Origin: an uncultured Acidiferrobacteraceae bacterium
Lineage (GTDB): Bacteria; Pseudomonadota; Gammaproteobacteria; Acidiferrobacterales; SZUA-150
Reading direction: 5' to 3'
NCBI GenBank assembly: GCA_913009895.1
Contig: CAJVXY010000011.1
Location: forward strand, 1-64,000
Length of the DNA: 64,000 bases
This document shows positions 42,832 to 52,347 of the stretch, piece after piece. The first letter of the stretch is position 1, and each line of letters opens with the position of its first letter. The translations under genes were made by a program, and so were the position numbers. The notes beneath the pieces were generated by a model. That model saw only the letters and a program-made list of their open reading frames with translations, was not told the DNA's origin and did no database searches.

Positions 42832-44307
42832 ATGGAAAATTTTAATATTTTCAAAAGAAAAAAAACTACTTATTTTCTTATGGCTACGCTGATAATAATT
42901 TTTTCAGTGCCTGTCAATGCCGCCTCACTCTCTCTTGAGGCGGCACTTTCAAACATGGTAAAGCTGCACCCTTTAGTAAAGATCAAGACCCTTGAAAAGA
43001 AAAGTGCGGTTTATGAGCTAAATAAGGCTGAAAGCCAATTGGGCTGGTACTTAAATGGCGGCACAGGTGCCTCCCATGATCTTTCTTCTTTTGGTACGCC
43101 GATCGATAAGGCGAATGCAGGCCTGGGTCTGGAGAAGACATTTGGTTTTGGTGGCAGAGTCAATCTTGATGGCTCATATTTATATCAAGATTCAGGCTTT
43201 ACACTTAGCCCGAGAATACCAAACCCTTATGCGCAGACCAATTTTGATATTAAATATATTCAACCCCTGGGTCGTGGCGCCGGCAATCCTGTTTACCAGA
43301 GAGGCGTTATAGATGCAAAAGCAAATCAGGTAATTTCACAGGCTAACTGGCAGGAAAACCGTGATGAATTAAGCAAGCAGATTATTGATTTGTTTTTTGG
43401 GCTTGCTAAAACGAACGCACAAATTGTAAATACAGAGCTTGCAATTAGCAGGGCCAAACGTTTTAAAGAGTATACAAGTAATAATATCAAGCTTGGTGTT
43501 TCAGAAAAAAAAGATATGTTACAGGCAGTAGCAAGGTTGCGGTCAAGCCTGGCAGACAAACGTTCATTGCAGGTGATTAGGGAAAGACAGCATATCGCGT
43601 TAAACAGGGTATCAGCATTCCCGTGGGATCTTCGGGCCAGGCTTGTAACAGATATTACTATTAATAACGTCAAGCAAGGTGATTTTGACGATTTATTTGA
43701 TCAGGTGAAAGAATATAGTTGGAGACTTAAAAGGAGCAACGCAAATATAACTGTTGCTGAATCAATTATCGAAAGAAGCCGGGATTTAAATCGCGATGAT
43801 ATCAATCTTACGCTTTCGGCTGGCACCAGAAATATAAATGGTGATGTTTCAAATGGAGATTTTAGTGAATCAGATTATGCGGCGGGCATCCAGCTTGAAT
43901 ACAGGCGCGCGCTTGACAGGCAGGGCCTTGAAGGTGAATTGACACAAGCACAAATTAACAAGTCTATTGGTTATCAGGAAATTGAAGCCGTTACGCTTGA
44001 TTTAGGCTATCAACTATCGACCCTGTTATCGGAAATACAGAAAACGAAGACATCTCTGGCAATAAGTAAAAAAAGACTACAAGCTGAAAATAAAAAAATT
44101 GACGAGGCCACAAAAAGATACAGGAACGGCAGGGCAGATACGGCTGAATTATTACTGTTCGAAAGTGACTTGCGTTTTGCGGAGTTTACTGTCGCCAACA
44201 AACAACTGGAGTTAAAGCGCATTAGCGTGAGATTCGATTTGTTGACAGGAGGCTTGTGGCAACGCATTAATACCAGCCAACAACCTCTTGGGGGGCCGGG
44301 TCAATGA
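42832..44307 (+). CDS. TolC-family outer membrane efflux protein
   Basis: About 491 residues from ATG 42832 (GTG 42823 is possible). A signal peptide ends near VPVNAASLS. Two OEP repeats follow with the usual pattern: LEAALSNMVKLHPLVKIKTL near the start, a beta-strand region (SDYAAGIQLEYRRALDRQ) and a long helix KRYRNGRADTAELLLFESDL. It forms a trimeric channel from the periplasm to outside. Its end overlaps the RND gene by 4 bp (ATGA), so the pair is co-translated. Confidence 0.88.
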   Translation: MENFNIFKRKKTTYFLMATLIIIFSVPVNAASLSLEAALSNMVKLHPLVKIKTLEKKSAVYELNKAESQLGWYLNGGTGASHDLSSFGTPIDKANAGLGLEKTFGFGGRVNLDGSYLYQDSGFTLSPRIPNPYAQTNFDIKYIQPLGRGAGNPVYQRGVIDAKANQVISQANWQENRDELSKQIIDLFFGLAKTNAQIVNTELAISRAKRFKEYTSNNIKLGVSEKKDMLQAVARLRSSLADKRSLQVIRERQHIALNRVSAFPWDLRARLVTDITINNVKQGDFDDLFDQVKEYSWRLKRSNANITVAESIIERSRDLNRDDINLTLSAGTRNINGDVSNGDFSESDYAAGIQLEYRRALDRQGLEGELTQAQINKSIGYQEIEAVTLDLGYQLSTLLSEIQKTKTSLAISKKRLQAENKKIDEATKRYRNGRADTAELLLFESDLRFAEFTVANKQLELKRISVRFDLLTGGLWQRINTSQQPLGGPGQ

Positions 44308-47300
44308 AATCCATAATTGATTATCTTGTTCACCGTGGCCTGGTTGTGAACCTCATCTCTATTAGCATCCTGCTAATGGGGGCAGTTGCAATTTTATCAA
44401 TTAACCGCGAAGCCTTTCCCAATGTTAACCTGGATGTAATACAGGTTGATGCTTTTTATCCCGGCGCAACACCCGTTGAAATAGAAAGACTGGTCATTAC
44501 ACCAATAGAAAGAGAACTAAAGTCGCTGACCGGTATCGACAAAATGATTTCAGTGTCTTTCCCGGGATCAGGCCGTATAAGGCTTGAGCTTAACCCCTAT
44601 GCAACAAATCGTGAAAGACTGGTCAGTGATGTGCAGCTCGCGGTCGGTCGCGCCGAGCTGCCAATAGATTTACCTAATGATCCCGTAGTAACAGAAGTTG
44701 ATGGTACGGTCTTTCCGGTGATAAGACTGGCAATTTCGGCGCCATTGTCCAAGCTTGAAATGAAACGTCTGGGCGACAAGATTGAAGATGATTTGTTAAG
44801 CCAAAAAGGAATTGCCAAGGTAATTTTACAGGGTGATCGTAAGGCTGAAATCAGAATTGTTGTTGATCCTGAAAAGATGCGCCAGCAAAGGATATCTGTT
44901 GGTGAAGTGGCTACTTTATTAAAGAACTGGAATATAAATGCTTCGGGCGGAGAGATCGAAACCAAACAGGGTCAAAAATCGATTCGTATCGTCGGGGAGT
45001 TTAAAACTACGAAAGATGTATCCAGTCTTGTCATTAGAGCTAATGAGCAGGGCAAGGGAATTACTATAGGAGATATTGCTACCGTCACGGAAAATCTTAA
45101 GAAGGCAACGGTATATTACGATGTAGAAGGAAAGACTGCACTAAGTATTCTGGTTTTGAAAAAATCAGAGGCAGATATAATTACCACTGTCGATAATTTA
45201 AAAAAGTACCTGGAAAAGATTCCTGACAGGTACGGAAAAAATATTAAAGTAAGCACATTTCAGGATTTTTCTCATTTTGCAAGATTAAGATTAAGTGTCT
45301 TGACCAATAATGGCATGGTCGGACTCATATTTGTTTTCATATCCCTGATTCTTTTTTTAAGGCCATCGGTCGCATTTACCACCACACTTGGTTTGCCGAT
45401 CGTATTTCTTGGTGGGCTGTATTTTCTTTTTGCATTTGGCATGACGCTGAATCTAATTTCGATGATGGCCTTCATAATTGTGCTGGGCATGATTGTGGAT
45501 GATGCAATAATAATTGGCGAAAATATAACCTACCATATGGAGCAGGGTGAGCCACCATTAAAAGCTGCAACCATTGGCGCAATTGAACTACTGGGACCCG
45601 TAACTACGACCGTTCTGACAACAATGGTAGCTTTCCTGCCCATGTTGTTTATGACCGGTATTATTGGCAAGTTTATTATCTCCATCCCAATTGTTGTTAT
45701 GTTGTTATTATTTATTTCATGGCTGGAATCATTTCTGATTCTACCAAGCCATGTAGCAAGTTTTACAAATACAAAAAAGAAACCACCGGAGCGGGTGTGG
45801 CTTACCAGGCTTGAAGATAGTTACAGCAATTTACTTGAAAAGGTAATCAGGCATCATTGGGCCACCGTAGGCATCGGAGTGTTAATTGTTTTTGTGACAT
45901 TCTTTCTGGTAGTGGGAAAAATGTCGTTTCAGTTGTTTCCAGCGGCTGGTGTGAATGAATACCTTGTACGAGTTACGGGACCTGCGGGAACCAGCCTGGA
46001 AAACATGCAAAAGCATCTGATATCAATTGATCGCACTGTCAGAGAAAATATCAATCCGAAATATCTTGAGACGACGTTGTTAGGAAGTGGCCAAATTGCT
46101 GTAGACGAAGGCGACCCTTTAACGCAAAGAGGTGGTCGTTTTGGTCAAATAAGGGTTATTTATATTCAAGCCGTAAGCAGACCAGATCATGATGCGCTGG
46201 ACGACATGCGCAAGCTTTCAAAAATAATACCCGGCCTGCATCCTGATCTTGAAATTGCGTTTAATGAGCTTAAACCGGGCCCACCTACTGGCAGACCGCT
46301 CCAGGTTGAGATATCAAGTCACGATGACCAGGTCACGGATGCTACGGCCAGACGCCTTATTAATTTTCTGAAATCGGTAAAAGGGGTAACTGCGGTTGAT
46401 AGCGGACTAAAACCTGGTGATCCGGAAATACATATCATTTTTGATAAAGGCCTGGCCGCCTATGCAGGGATTGATTTAGCCACGGCGTCCAGTCATATCC
46501 GGGCGGCAGTGGATGGGCTGCGCGTTACCACAACTCGTCAGGGTACTCGAGAAGTTGATGTAACAATACGTTTTCCGAAAAATAACAAAACAGAGCTAAC
46601 ATATTTAAAAGAACTACAAATACCAAATCAGCGCGGTGGCCTGGTGCCATTGCAAAGTATCGCACGTTTTGAGCAGCGTGAGGGTTATTCCACAGTGCGC
46701 CACAAGGCGGGCATCAAGATACAGAGTGTGGTTGCTGATATTGATACTTCCATTATCACCAGTGGACAAATCAACAAACTTGTAGCGGATAAACAGCTTG
46801 AATGGGTTGGTAATGATGCAAAAAACGTTAAGGTTCATTATGGCGGTGAAGAAGAAAAAAATATTGAATCATTTAAGGGTTTAATGTTTTCATTTTTGTT
46901 GGCACTTGTGGGTATATTTTTTATCCTGGCAATACAATTCAATAATCTGGCATACCCGATTCTTGTGATGTTGGCTATACCATTCGGGGCCATAGGGATC
47001 ATTATCAGTTTCTATCTTCATGATCTGTTTTGGCGGCCTATGCCGCTGTCATTCTTTGCCATGTTAGGTATGGTTGCCATGTCTGGCGTGGTTGTTAACA
47101 GCTCCTTGATATTACTGGTTTTTGTACAAAGAGCGGTCAAAGAGGGAATGGAGCTAAGAGCGGCTGTTTTGTTGGCGGGCAAACGACGTCTGCGGGCAGT
47201 TTTATTAACTGCTGTAACAACTGTTGTTGGATTGTTACCAACGGCTTATGGTTGGGGCGGTATGGATCTTTTTGTTTCACCGATGGCGCTGGCGCTATCA

Positions 47301-47471
47301 TCTGGATTAATATTTTCTACGTTCATTACCCTTTTGGGGTTGCCGTCGATGTTTTTGGTGGCCCACGACATTCGTAATTGGCTGCGCAGGTATGTAGGCA
47401 AACCCATCGCTGGAAAAACCAGATTACTTGTTGACACAGTCAAATCCAGAGAAAAAATACGTGAGCACTAG
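44304..47471 (+). CDS. RND-family efflux permease
   Basis: 1055 residues, the usual length. The N-terminus has the family pattern NREAFPNVNLDVIQVDAFYP, then GATPVEIERLVITPIEREL. Twelve helices and two large periplasmic loops follow. The proton-relay Asp pair of helix 4 is present (GMIVDDAIIIGEN, D399-D400). The C-terminal half shows AIPFGAIGIIISFYLHDLFW and MSGVVVNSSLILLVF. It should pump a substrate using the proton gradient. No periplasmic adaptor (membrane fusion protein) gene is present in the operon. The substrate is unknown. Confidence 0.93.
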   Translation: MKSIIDYLVHRGLVVNLISISILLMGAVAILSINREAFPNVNLDVIQVDAFYPGATPVEIERLVITPIERELKSLTGIDKMISVSFPGSGRIRLELNPYATNRERLVSDVQLAVGRAELPIDLPNDPVVTEVDGTVFPVIRLAISAPLSKLEMKRLGDKIEDDLLSQKGIAKVILQGDRKAEIRIVVDPEKMRQQRISVGEVATLLKNWNINASGGEIETKQGQKSIRIVGEFKTTKDVSSLVIRANEQGKGITIGDIATVTENLKKATVYYDVEGKTALSILVLKKSEADIITTVDNLKKYLEKIPDRYGKNIKVSTFQDFSHFARLRLSVLTNNGMVGLIFVFISLILFLRPSVAFTTTLGLPIVFLGGLYFLFAFGMTLNLISMMAFIIVLGMIVDDAIIIGENITYHMEQGEPPLKAATIGAIELLGPVTTTVLTTMVAFLPMLFMTGIIGKFIISIPIVVMLLLFISWLESFLILPSHVASFTNTKKKPPERVWLTRLEDSYSNLLEKVIRHHWATVGIGVLIVFVTFFLVVGKMSFQLFPAAGVNEYLVRVTGPAGTSLENMQKHLISIDRTVRENINPKYLETTLLGSGQIAVDEGDPLTQRGGRFGQIRVIYIQAVSRPDHDALDDMRKLSKIIPGLHPDLEIAFNELKPGPPTGRPLQVEISSHDDQVTDATARRLINFLKSVKGVTAVDSGLKPGDPEIHIIFDKGLAAYAGIDLATASSHIRAAVDGLRVTTTRQGTREVDVTIRFPKNNKTELTYLKELQIPNQRGGLVPLQSIARFEQREGYSTVRHKAGIKIQSVVADIDTSIITSGQINKLVADKQLEWVGNDAKNVKVHYGGEEEKNIESFKGLMFSFLLALVGIFFILAIQFNNLAYPILVMLAIPFGAIGIIISFYLHDLFWRPMPLSFFAMLGMVAMSGVVVNSSLILLVFVQRAVKEGMELRAAVLLAGKRRLRAVLLTAVTTVVGLLPTAYGWGGMDLFVSPMALALSSGLIFSTFITLLGLPSMFLVAHDIRNWLRRYVGKPIAGKTRLLVDTVKSREKIREH

Positions 47472-47500
47472 CGTGTAGAGTCTTTCAGGAAGAACAGCCT

Positions 47501-48244
47501 TTAATCATTGACTGTGAGTTTTTGACCCTGGATGTTTTTACTATCAATACCCATTAGATAGAGATATATGGGGGTCACACTTTCGGGTTTTGGTAATTTG
47601 TCTGGATCATCACCCGGATAAGCATTAGCCCTTAGTTTAGTCTGAACCGGACCTGGATCCAGCGTATTAATCCGGAAATTTTTTTGATCTTCAAGTTCAT
47701 CCGACCAGGTTGCTGCCAAATTTTCCAGGCCCGCCGCCGCGACACTGTAAGCCCCCCAATACGCTCGTGGCTCTCGACCAACATCTGATGTGGTAAAAAG
47801 TACCGATGCATTTTTGGCTTTCGTGAGTAAATCAAAACAGGCTCGGGTAAGCCAGTAGGGTGCTTGTAGATTAACCATCAATACTTTAGACCAAACCTCA
47901 TCATTAAAAAGTTGCAGGGGTGTTAAAGTGCCAAGCCAGGCAGCGCAGTGCGTAATCCCGTCCAGGTGATCAAATTCTTTTGCAATACTATCAGCTAATT
48001 CTCCAAACTGTGGCGGGCCTGATTTTAAAAAATCCATCGGCGCAAGAATTGGCTCTGGTCCTTTGTTTTCCTGAATTGCATCAAAAGTTTGTTCAAGTCC
48101 TTTTTCATCTTTATCTACCAGAATGACAGTGGCGCCATGTTGCGCGTAACTCTTGGCGACTGCTTTACCAATTCCGTTAGCGGCACCTGTAACAAGTATA
48201 ATTTTATTAACCAGTAAGTCTTGAGGAGCAGAATAGTTTTTCAT
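47501..48244 (-). CDS. yciK: YciK-like short-chain dehydrogenase lacking the catalytic lysine
   Basis: 247 residues. Rossmann motif TGAANGIG (19-26), Ser153, then YWGAYSVAAAG: Tyr166 is kept but the YxxxK lysine is Ala170. The overall pattern (YSAPQDLL start, ...NTLDPGPVQTKLRANAYPGD, TPIYLYLMG) matches YciK of Pseudomonas and E. coli, an oxidoreductase of uncertain substrate. Without the lysine, normal SDR chemistry should be weakened; it may be a binding protein or use another residue. Last gene of the leftward mtaD-to-yciK run, 6 bp after hpnE. Confidence 0.82.
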   Translation of the reverse strand: MKNYSAPQDLLVNKIILVTGAANGIGKAVAKSYAQHGATVILVDKDEKGLEQTFDAIQENKGPEPILAPMDFLKSGPPQFGELADSIAKEFDHLDGITHCAAWLGTLTPLQLFNDEVWSKVLMVNLQAPYWLTRACFDLLTKAKNASVLFTTSDVGREPRAYWGAYSVAAAGLENLAATWSDELEDQKNFRINTLDPGPVQTKLRANAYPGDDPDKLPKPESVTPIYLYLMGIDSKNIQGQKLTVND

Positions 48245-48250
48245 AATTAT

Positions 48251-49555
48251 TTATTCATTGATTATTAATCGGGCGCAATTTTGGCCACTTCTTACCGCAC
48301 CTTCCAGGGTGCTTGGGTAGCCAGTGTCAGTATAATCACCGGCAAACCATAATCCTTTTACTGGTGATTCGTTTTTAATTCGATGTTTATTAATCCCGAC
48401 AGAAGAAGCGATGGTCGCTCTTTTTTCCCTGACCAGTTTTGTTTCAACCGGCGCTGGAAACATGGGGTAGTGGTCGGCTATTTCTTTTGTAATCACACCT
48501 GATAATTCTTCAGTTGTCATTTTCATATGTTTACCGGGCCCACTAATGACTGCGGCCAAAATACCAGTATCACCAGTAAGCCTGTCGCGATCAAATACCC
48601 ACTGGGTATGGCAATCGGCAAAACCAACAAAATCCCTGTTCAGGCTAACAGGTTCAGGGTATCTTAAATAAAGCGTGGTAATGGGTAAAGATTCAATTTT
48701 TTCAAGCATCGTGGTAACCGGGTTTAAGACTTTAATGCTGCTGATAAGTTTTAAGGTGTGTTCAGGCGCGCTCGCCAGAATAACATTGTCGGCTTCAAGC
48801 ATTTCGTTATTTGAAATAACACCCTTGATTGAATCACCGGATAATTTTAATGAATCAACTCTTGAGCCAAGCTGGATGTTGCCATTATTCTGCTCAATAT
48901 AATCCATGGCTGGATCAGGAAAGCAGGCACCAAGATTATCGATTGGTAATAACATTTCTGAGTCAGATTTTTTACCAAAAAATGCCTCGCGAATGACTTT
49001 CAGAAAAATTTCGGTAGATGCAGTTTCGATGGGGGTATTTAAAATTGATATGCATAGTGGTTGCCATAAATACTCAACAGCTTTTTTTGTTTGACCGAGA
49101 CGGTTTAAATATTCCTGCAAAGGAACATCAGGTTCAACTTTAAATCCTGACAAACGCATCGTAATAATAGCCCGTAACACGGTAGTCCGATCCTTGAGAG
49201 AAAACCCCCGTGCAGATAACAAACCTGTTAGCAGGTGCGCTGGTGCGGGTAGATTGCCAGTGCGCAGGTGAAAACAGGCCCCGTTTTTGTCTAATAGTTT
49301 TAAATCCAGCGGCAAACGTTTTAATACCTGATTTTCTTTAATATTTATATCTTTCATCAGGAGTAATAAACTTTTGTAAGCGCCCAGCATTATATGTTGT
49401 CCATTATCTAAACGATTTTTTCCGAACTGTATTAAACGAGCACGTCCACCCAGTTGTCTGCTTGCTTCAAGAAGCGAGACAGTAATATTATTTTTAATTA
49501 ATTGTACTGCAGCAGCCAGACCGGCCCATCCTCCGCCAACTATTACGACTTTCAT
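48251..49555 (-). CDS. hpnE: Hydroxysqualene dehydroxylase HpnE
   Basis: About 434 residues from ATG 49555, which gives MKVVIVGGGWAGLAAAVQLI with the FAD-binding GxGxxG right at the N-terminus. The amine-oxidase-type fold ends in GLWFAGDYTDTGYPSTLEGA. HpnE reduces hydroxysqualene to squalene, the third HpnCDE step. The start overlaps the hpnD stop by 4 bp, and yciK follows 6 bp later. Confidence 0.92.
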   Translation of the reverse strand: MKVVIVGGGWAGLAAAVQLIKNNITVSLLEASRQLGGRARLIQFGKNRLDNGQHIMLGAYKSLLLLMKDINIKENQVLKRLPLDLKLLDKNGACFHLRTGNLPAPAHLLTGLLSARGFSLKDRTTVLRAIITMRLSGFKVEPDVPLQEYLNRLGQTKKAVEYLWQPLCISILNTPIETASTEIFLKVIREAFFGKKSDSEMLLPIDNLGACFPDPAMDYIEQNNGNIQLGSRVDSLKLSGDSIKGVISNNEMLEADNVILASAPEHTLKLISSIKVLNPVTTMLEKIESLPITTLYLRYPEPVSLNRDFVGFADCHTQWVFDRDRLTGDTGILAAVISGPGKHMKMTTEELSGVITKEIADHYPMFPAPVETKLVREKRATIASSVGINKHRIKNESPVKGLWFAGDYTDTGYPSTLEGAVRSGQNCARLIINE

Positions 49556-50409
49556 TGAAGTTGCCCGGTGTATTTTATTTCTTTTCTGTATGTTATCCAG
49601 GCAATCCATAACTTACGTAGCTTGCTCAATGATATTCTTTTTTTCAACGTACGGTAGCCACTGGCCTTTATTTTTGACAGCGTGCCCAAATAAACATTGG
49701 CCATGATCACTCCGGCAAGCTGTCTTGATCTATCACTGTCAGGTAGCAGGTCCATCGCTTGTTTATAGTACTTGTCGGCACGATCAGCCTGGTAGGCCAT
49801 GAGCTTATAAAATTGTGTTGTTTCAATACCATTTAATATATCTGCTTCTGAAACAGAAAATTTTTCTAATTCGCTTTGGGGAATGTAAATCCTGTTTCGA
49901 CTGGCGTCTTCACCAACATCGCGAATTATATTTGTCAGTTGTAACGCGTGACCAAGTGCAACAGCGTATTCTCGAGTTTTTTCTTCCCCGTAACCAAAAA
50001 TACCCGCAGAAAGGATTCCAACAACCGAGGCTACATGATAACAATAATCGGATAATTCATTAAAATCAGCATATCTTGATTTAGATAAATCCATTTCCAT
50101 GCCAGTAATTATATCCAGAAAATAATTTTTGCTCAGGTTGAATTCAGAAATTGCAGGTCGAAGTGCAATTGCAACTGGATGTGCAGGATTTTCTGAAAAT
50201 AACCGGTCTACTTCGGAGCGCCACCAATTTAGTTTGATTCTGGCAATATCAGCATTAGTGTGATTATCCACAATATCATCAACTTCTCTACAGAAGGCGT
50301 ACAGCGCAGTGATGGCATTACGTTTATTGGCAGGCAGGAATAAAAAACTATAATAAAAACTCGAGCCACTTTTGGCGGCCTTATCCTGACAATATTCCTG
50401 AGGCGTCAT
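49552..50409 (-). CDS. hpnD: Presqualene diphosphate synthase HpnD
   Basis: 285 residues of the trans-isoprenyl diphosphate synthase (squalene/phytoene synthase) fold. First Asp-rich motif EVDDIVDNHTNAD and second RDVGEDASRNRIYIPQSELE are intact. It condenses two farnesyl diphosphates to presqualene diphosphate in the cytoplasm. It lies between hpnC (5-bp gap) and hpnE (4-bp overlap). Confidence 0.92.
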   Translation of the reverse strand: MTPQEYCQDKAAKSGSSFYYSFLFLPANKRNAITALYAFCREVDDIVDNHTNADIARIKLNWWRSEVDRLFSENPAHPVAIALRPAISEFNLSKNYFLDIITGMEMDLSKSRYADFNELSDYCYHVASVVGILSAGIFGYGEEKTREYAVALGHALQLTNIIRDVGEDASRNRIYIPQSELEKFSVSEADILNGIETTQFYKLMAYQADRADKYYKQAMDLLPDSDRSRQLAGVIMANVYLGTLSKIKASGYRTLKKRISLSKLRKLWIAWITYRKEIKYTGQLQ

Positions 50410-50414
50410 GATGT

Positions 50415-51281
50415 TTAGCTAATTTTACCAGGTGATGATGATAATAAAGATCTAAATATTACCAGATTCCAGTCAAGTATATTCAGTCTTGCCTGGTATA
50501 AAAATTGATGTTGGTTAATTTTCTGAAGCCTGTCGAGTACTTTAAGACCTCCCGAGACGGTTAACTTAATCTCACTACCAAGCCTGAACCCCAGGTGGCC
50601 GCCAAGTGGAAAACCATCTACGAGCAGGTTATGGGCGCGCTTTAACTGATGATTAATAAAATTTTTCCAGTCCTGGTTATACTGGTTATCCCTGATAAAA
50701 TTTTCGTCTATGTTGTTGATTTTCATTTCATCCATGGGCATATATATTCGGCCAATTTTGAAATCGACAGATATGTCCTGCAAAAAATTTGTTAGCTGAA
50801 GACCCGTACAAACAGAATTTGACAGTTTCAGCAGGTTTTCGTTGTTCTTGCCCACAAGTGCCAGCAAGAGATGACCAACGGGATTGGCAGAACGATCGCA
50901 ATAATCCAGTATTTCACCGATATTATCGTAACGGTGTTTTGTGACATCCTGTTTAAAAGCTGATAATAATTTTCTGAATTGTTCAACAGGAAGTTCGTGT
51001 TTTTTAATTGCATGTCCTAAAGCGATAAATACAGGGTCTTCAGAAGGAATTCCTTGTTCGATATGATCAAGTTCTTTTTCATAGGCGTTTAACTTAACGA
51101 GGCGAGTTTTTGTATCAAGTGAACCCTCGTCAGCAAAATCATCTGCTGTTCTGGCAAAGGCATAAATTGCTGCAACCGGTTTACGAATATTCTTCGGGAG
51201 CAGGACCGAGGCAACCGGGAAATTTTCATAGTGATTCCGCGCCAGTTGCAAACAAGAATCATAGGCCTTGACTGGTTCCAT
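50415..51281 (-). CDS. hpnC: Hydroxysqualene synthase HpnC
   Basis: 288 residues, same fold as HpnD. Asp-rich motifs TADDFADEGSL and QDISVDFKIGRIYMPMDEMK are present; the second is in the HpnC style. It turns presqualene diphosphate into hydroxysqualene. First of the hpnCDE genes, which together make squalene for hopanoids or related lipids. No squalene-hopene cyclase gene is in the window. The REC-GGDEF gene ends 85 bp upstream. Confidence 0.9.
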   Translation of the reverse strand: MEPVKAYDSCLQLARNHYENFPVASVLLPKNIRKPVAAIYAFARTADDFADEGSLDTKTRLVKLNAYEKELDHIEQGIPSEDPVFIALGHAIKKHELPVEQFRKLLSAFKQDVTKHRYDNIGEILDYCDRSANPVGHLLLALVGKNNENLLKLSNSVCTGLQLTNFLQDISVDFKIGRIYMPMDEMKINNIDENFIRDNQYNQDWKNFINHQLKRAHNLLVDGFPLGGHLGFRLGSEIKLTVSGGLKVLDRLQKINQHQFLYQARLNILDWNLVIFRSLLSSSPGKIS

Positions 51282-51366
51282 ATAAAAATAATTACTTTAG
51301 TTTTGACAATAAATTGAATTTATTAGATTGATCTTAAATTGAGTTTTAGACCGTACGACTTATATA

Positions 51367-52341
51367 TTACGAATAATCGGATTTACCATCATCGGAAACA
51401 CAAATTCTGTTTCTTCCGGAATTTTTTGCAAGATAAAGTCGTTTATCGGCGATTTTCACCAGGTCCTCAAATTTGTCACAGTTTTCAGAAGAGGCAGTAA
51501 CAAGTCCGGAACTGATTGATATTTGTATTTTATGTTCGTCCACGCTGGTAGTAGTAGCTTCGATAGATTTCCTTATTCTTTCGGCCAATACTGCGGCACC
51601 GAGCCTGTTTGTGCCAGGTAACAAAATACAAAATTCTTCTCCGCCAATTCTGGCAACGATATCAACATGACGCACCAGGCTTCCTAGTAACCGGGATACA
51701 TTGACCAATACAACATCGCCAGCGTGATGGCCGTAAATATCATTTACTTTCTTGAAATAATCGATGTCCAGCAGTATTAATGATAAATCAGTTTTATACC
51801 GCAGCATTGTAAACATGGCTTTATCGCCTTCTTCGAAAAATACGCGGCGATTATATAATTTTGTAAGCGGGTCTGTAGTGGCTTGTAATTTTAGTTCATT
51901 ACGACTCGCCTCAAGCTCGAGAATTGTGTTTGCTAGATTGTGATGAACGTTAATACGCGCCTGCAGCTCGATTGGATCAATTGGTTTGGTTAAAAAATCA
52001 TTGACCCCATTTAAAAAAGCCAGATGTTTATCAGTAACATCAACGCCCGTGGTCATCATAAAGACAGGAAGGTTTGCTATTCTGGGGTCGTCACTTTTCC
52101 TGATTTTAACCAGGAGCTGGTGACCGCTTAATCCAGGCATCACAATATCAGTTAGTACCAGTTTAATGTCGTGGTCTTGCTGTATAAGTTCCCAGGCCTG
52201 CTCACCATTGCTGGCACTTATGATGTCTACATACTCAGAAAGGTGACTGGAAATAACGGCCAGGGTCGTTGGTGAGTCCTCTACAATCAGTATGTAAGGA
52301 CGTTTAGGCTGATCAGAGTCATTTGTTTGAGTTATAGCCAT
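51367..52341 (-). CDS. Response regulator with GGDEF domain (diguanylate cyclase)
   Basis: 324 residues. An N-terminal receiver domain (ILIVEDSPTTLAVISSHL; phospho-acceptor Asp in LVLTDIVMPGLSG; Lys in NDFLTKPIDP) is joined by a helix (about 140-165) to a GGDEF domain with the active sequence RIGGEEFCILLPG. The inhibitory site RHVD lies five residues before it, so feedback inhibition by c-di-GMP is likely. It should make c-di-GMP when phosphorylated. The cognate kinase is not nearby. It starts 6 bp after rmuC. Confidence 0.92.
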   Translation of the reverse strand: MAITQTNDSDQPKRPYILIVEDSPTTLAVISSHLSEYVDIISASNGEQAWELIQQDHDIKLVLTDIVMPGLSGHQLLVKIRKSDDPRIANLPVFMMTTGVDVTDKHLAFLNGVNDFLTKPIDPIELQARINVHHNLANTILELEASRNELKLQATTDPLTKLYNRRVFFEEGDKAMFTMLRYKTDLSLILLDIDYFKKVNDIYGHHAGDVVLVNVSRLLGSLVRHVDIVARIGGEEFCILLPGTNRLGAAVLAERIRKSIEATTTSVDEHKIQISISSGLVTASSENCDKFEDLVKIADKRLYLAKNSGRNRICVSDDGKSDYS

Positions 52342-52347
52342 TGTGTT

